DNA from: an uncultured Clostridia bacterium
GTDB taxonomy: Bacteria > Bacillota > Clostridia > TANB77 > CAG-508
DNA: 64,000 nt
Reading direction: 5' to 3'
Assembly (NCBI GenBank): GCA_934162535.1
Contig: CAKPJC010000009.1
Location: forward strand, 8,596 to 72,595
Positions 62,905 to 64,000 of this stretch are shown here, piece by piece. The translations under genes and the position numbers were made by a program. The notes under the pieces were generated by a model. That model made no database searches and was not told where the DNA came from. It saw only the letters and a program-made list of their open reading frames with translations. The number at the start of each line of letters is the position of its first letter. Position 1 is the stretch's first letter.

Positions 62905-63180
62905 TTGAACGATAAAGAATTAAAAGCATTTATAATTGAATTTATAAATAAGAAAGAAAAAGAAAGCGAAAATAAAGATTATATTGAATATTCTTATTAT
63001 GAATTAAAAGTAAAAGCAGGACTTACAGAAGAACAAATTGATGAAGTTTTGCGTGTTAGTAGAGATTATTTTGAAAATAAGAATTATAGTGTTTATTTTA
63101 CTAATGCCGAATTTGAATATAATGGTCAAAAAAGAAAAGTTGAAACAAACGATTATATGGTTGCGGTTAAATATAAATAG
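62905..63180 (+). CDS. Hypothetical protein, 91 aa
   Basis: TTG 62905 preferred (GGAAG 8 bases upstream) over GTG 62896. The acidic N-terminus and GLTEEQIDEVLRVSRDYFE suggest a helical DNA-binding-like fold. No family recognised. Confidence 0.6.
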   Translation: MNDKELKAFIIEFINKKEKESENKDYIEYSYYELKVKAGLTEEQIDEVLRVSRDYFENKNYSVYFTNAEFEYNGQKRKVETNDYMVAVKYK

Positions 63181-63205
63181 TAATTTGAAAGTGAGATTGG
63201 ATTTT

Positions 63206-63910
63206 ATGAAAGAAAACAAGTTAGAAAATTTAATATGGATTATATTTGCCAGTATTGGGGCAATATTTGTTATAATTGGATTGGTTGTGTTTGGAAATAT
63301 CTTTAACTATGCAAATAAAGTAGATACAGTAGGAACTATTACAGAAATATCATCATATAGAAATACTAATCATAATAGAAATCACGAAGTATATGTTTCA
63401 TATACTGTTGAAGGAAAAGAATACGAATCAATATTAAATAGTTATTCTTCTAGTTTTTATGAAGGTAAAGAAATAAAAATATATTATGACAAAGATAACC
63501 CAAGCAAAATAGGTGTGAAATCTTTGGACTTGTTATTTTTAATATTTCCTGGAATTGGATTGATTTTTCTAATAATAGGAGGAACAGGGATATTAGTAAA
63601 AATTAATAAGAGAAAATTAGAAAAAAGATTAAAAGAAAATGGAGAATTAATATATGCGAACTATGTTGAAACAGTTTTAAATACTTCATACCGAGTAAAT
63701 GGAAAATGCCCATATAATATTATTTGTGAATGGAACAATCCACTAGATAATAATAAGTATATATTTAAAAGTAAAAATATTTGGATAAATCCAGAAAACA
63801 TAATAAAAGAAAAAAATATAAAGCAATTTCCTGTATATATTGACAATAATAAAAAGAAATATACCATTGATATAGAGTTTTTGACAAAAAATATAGTAGA
63901 TTTAAGATAG
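63206..63910 (+). CDS. DUF3592-like membrane protein
   Basis: 234 residues from ATG 63206 (GAAAGTGAG upstream). Two membrane helices: LIWIIFASIGAIFVIIGLVV (about 8-27) and LLFLIFPGIGLIFLIIGGTG (about 110-130). The part between, VDTVGTITEISSY to EIKIYYDKDNPSKIGV, is the DUF3592 beta domain. Function unknown. Confidence 0.8.
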   Translation: MKENKLENLIWIIFASIGAIFVIIGLVVFGNIFNYANKVDTVGTITEISSYRNTNHNRNHEVYVSYTVEGKEYESILNSYSSSFYEGKEIKIYYDKDNPSKIGVKSLDLLFLIFPGIGLIFLIIGGTGILVKINKRKLEKRLKENGELIYANYVETVLNTSYRVNGKCPYNIICEWNNPLDNNKYIFKSKNIWINPENIIKEKNIKQFPVYIDNNKKKYTIDIEFLTKNIVDLR

Positions 63911-64000
63911 GAAAGTAAAATACAAATTACAATTTAGTAATTAGTTAGAAAAATAGTAATTTGTATAAGAAATTATATTAGTAAATGAAATAAATTTAAT

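Larger units (their letters stand above)
58079..64000. mobile_element. Left part of integrative conjugative element 3 at tRNA-Arg
   Basis: Integrase next to an intact tRNA-Arg, excisionase, small regulatory ORFs, a Tn916-like sigma factor plus HTH pair and an XRE repressor facing the opposite way. The gene order is that of the integration/regulation end of Tn916-type elements; transfer genes, if any, lie beyond the window. Confidence 0.7.

Overview
The window is very AT-rich DNA (most genes roughly 23-30% GC by eye) with strong AGGAGG ribosome sites, ATG/TTG/GTG starts, clean sigma-A-type promoters with 17-base spacers, a class B sortase and Tn916-type conjugative modules. This fits a low-GC Bacillota, most likely an anaerobic Clostridia-like gut bacterium; the species cannot be named. 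TGA is used as a stop (for example at 16066 and 29316), so the code is standard.

Layout. 1-3482: end of a phosphoesterase gene, an unknown gene and a large TPR protein. 3.65-27.17 kb: integrative mobilizable element 1, with a tyrosine integrase at the left, excisionase, replisome-organizer and DnaC-like genes, an interrupted ParB-like gene, a predicted oriT and a relaxase, then a defence cargo. The cargo is a BcgI-like restriction-modification (RM) pair, two accessory proteins (HEPN-like and PD-(D/E)xK-like), an HNH-like protein with a giant SMEK-STAND NTPase, an autoregulated Fic protein and a zinc-ribbon protein. It ends in the 3' half of a tRNA-Met gene. 27.2-30.7 kb: a compact chromosomal operon (deoxyribosyltransferase-like, NUDIX-pyrophosphatase fusion, CutA, HD, ASCH, methyltransferase, deformylase). 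30.9-45.5 kb: an IS relic, a GC-richer gene for a Clp/FtsH hybrid protease, an ECF sigma/anti-sigma pair, sortase B with its substrate, a J-domain protein, an SDR, a metal-responsive ArsR/P-type ATPase pair, and a protein with sigma-4-like and alpha-CTD-like modules. 45.5-57.3 kb: a decayed mobilizable element 2 with an integrase fragment cut by an IS, an Fst/par-like type I toxin-antitoxin locus, a 1747-residue helicase with six C-terminal repeats, relaxase/MobC, TnpV and a frameshifted repA. 57.5-58.2 kb: tRNA-Pro, a tRNA-Arg 5' half and an intact tRNA-Arg. 58.2-64 kb: start of conjugative element 3 (integrase, excisionase, sigma factor, XRE repressor), which runs off the window.

Most striking observations. 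(1) The methyltransferase gene of the RM system ends on a canonical T TTT TTC slippery heptamer followed directly by TAG, with a stem starting 5 bases later. The -1 frame stays open into the specificity gene, suggesting programmed frameshifting makes an M-S fusion. (2) A 28-residue hydrophobic peptide gene faces a convergent antisense promoter, with a shared terminator and a 29-base direct repeat, the layout of a par/Fst type I toxin-antitoxin. (3) A Clp-N/ClpA-type AAA module is fused to an FtsH-type M41 metallopeptidase in a gene of foreign base composition. (4) An HNH-like/SMEK-STAND gene set may be an undescribed defence system. (5) The Fic gene has the same operator array in its promoter and inside its coding region. 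(6) Two mobilizable elements share an oriT-like motif, and element ends carry TTCCCCAA-type repeats.
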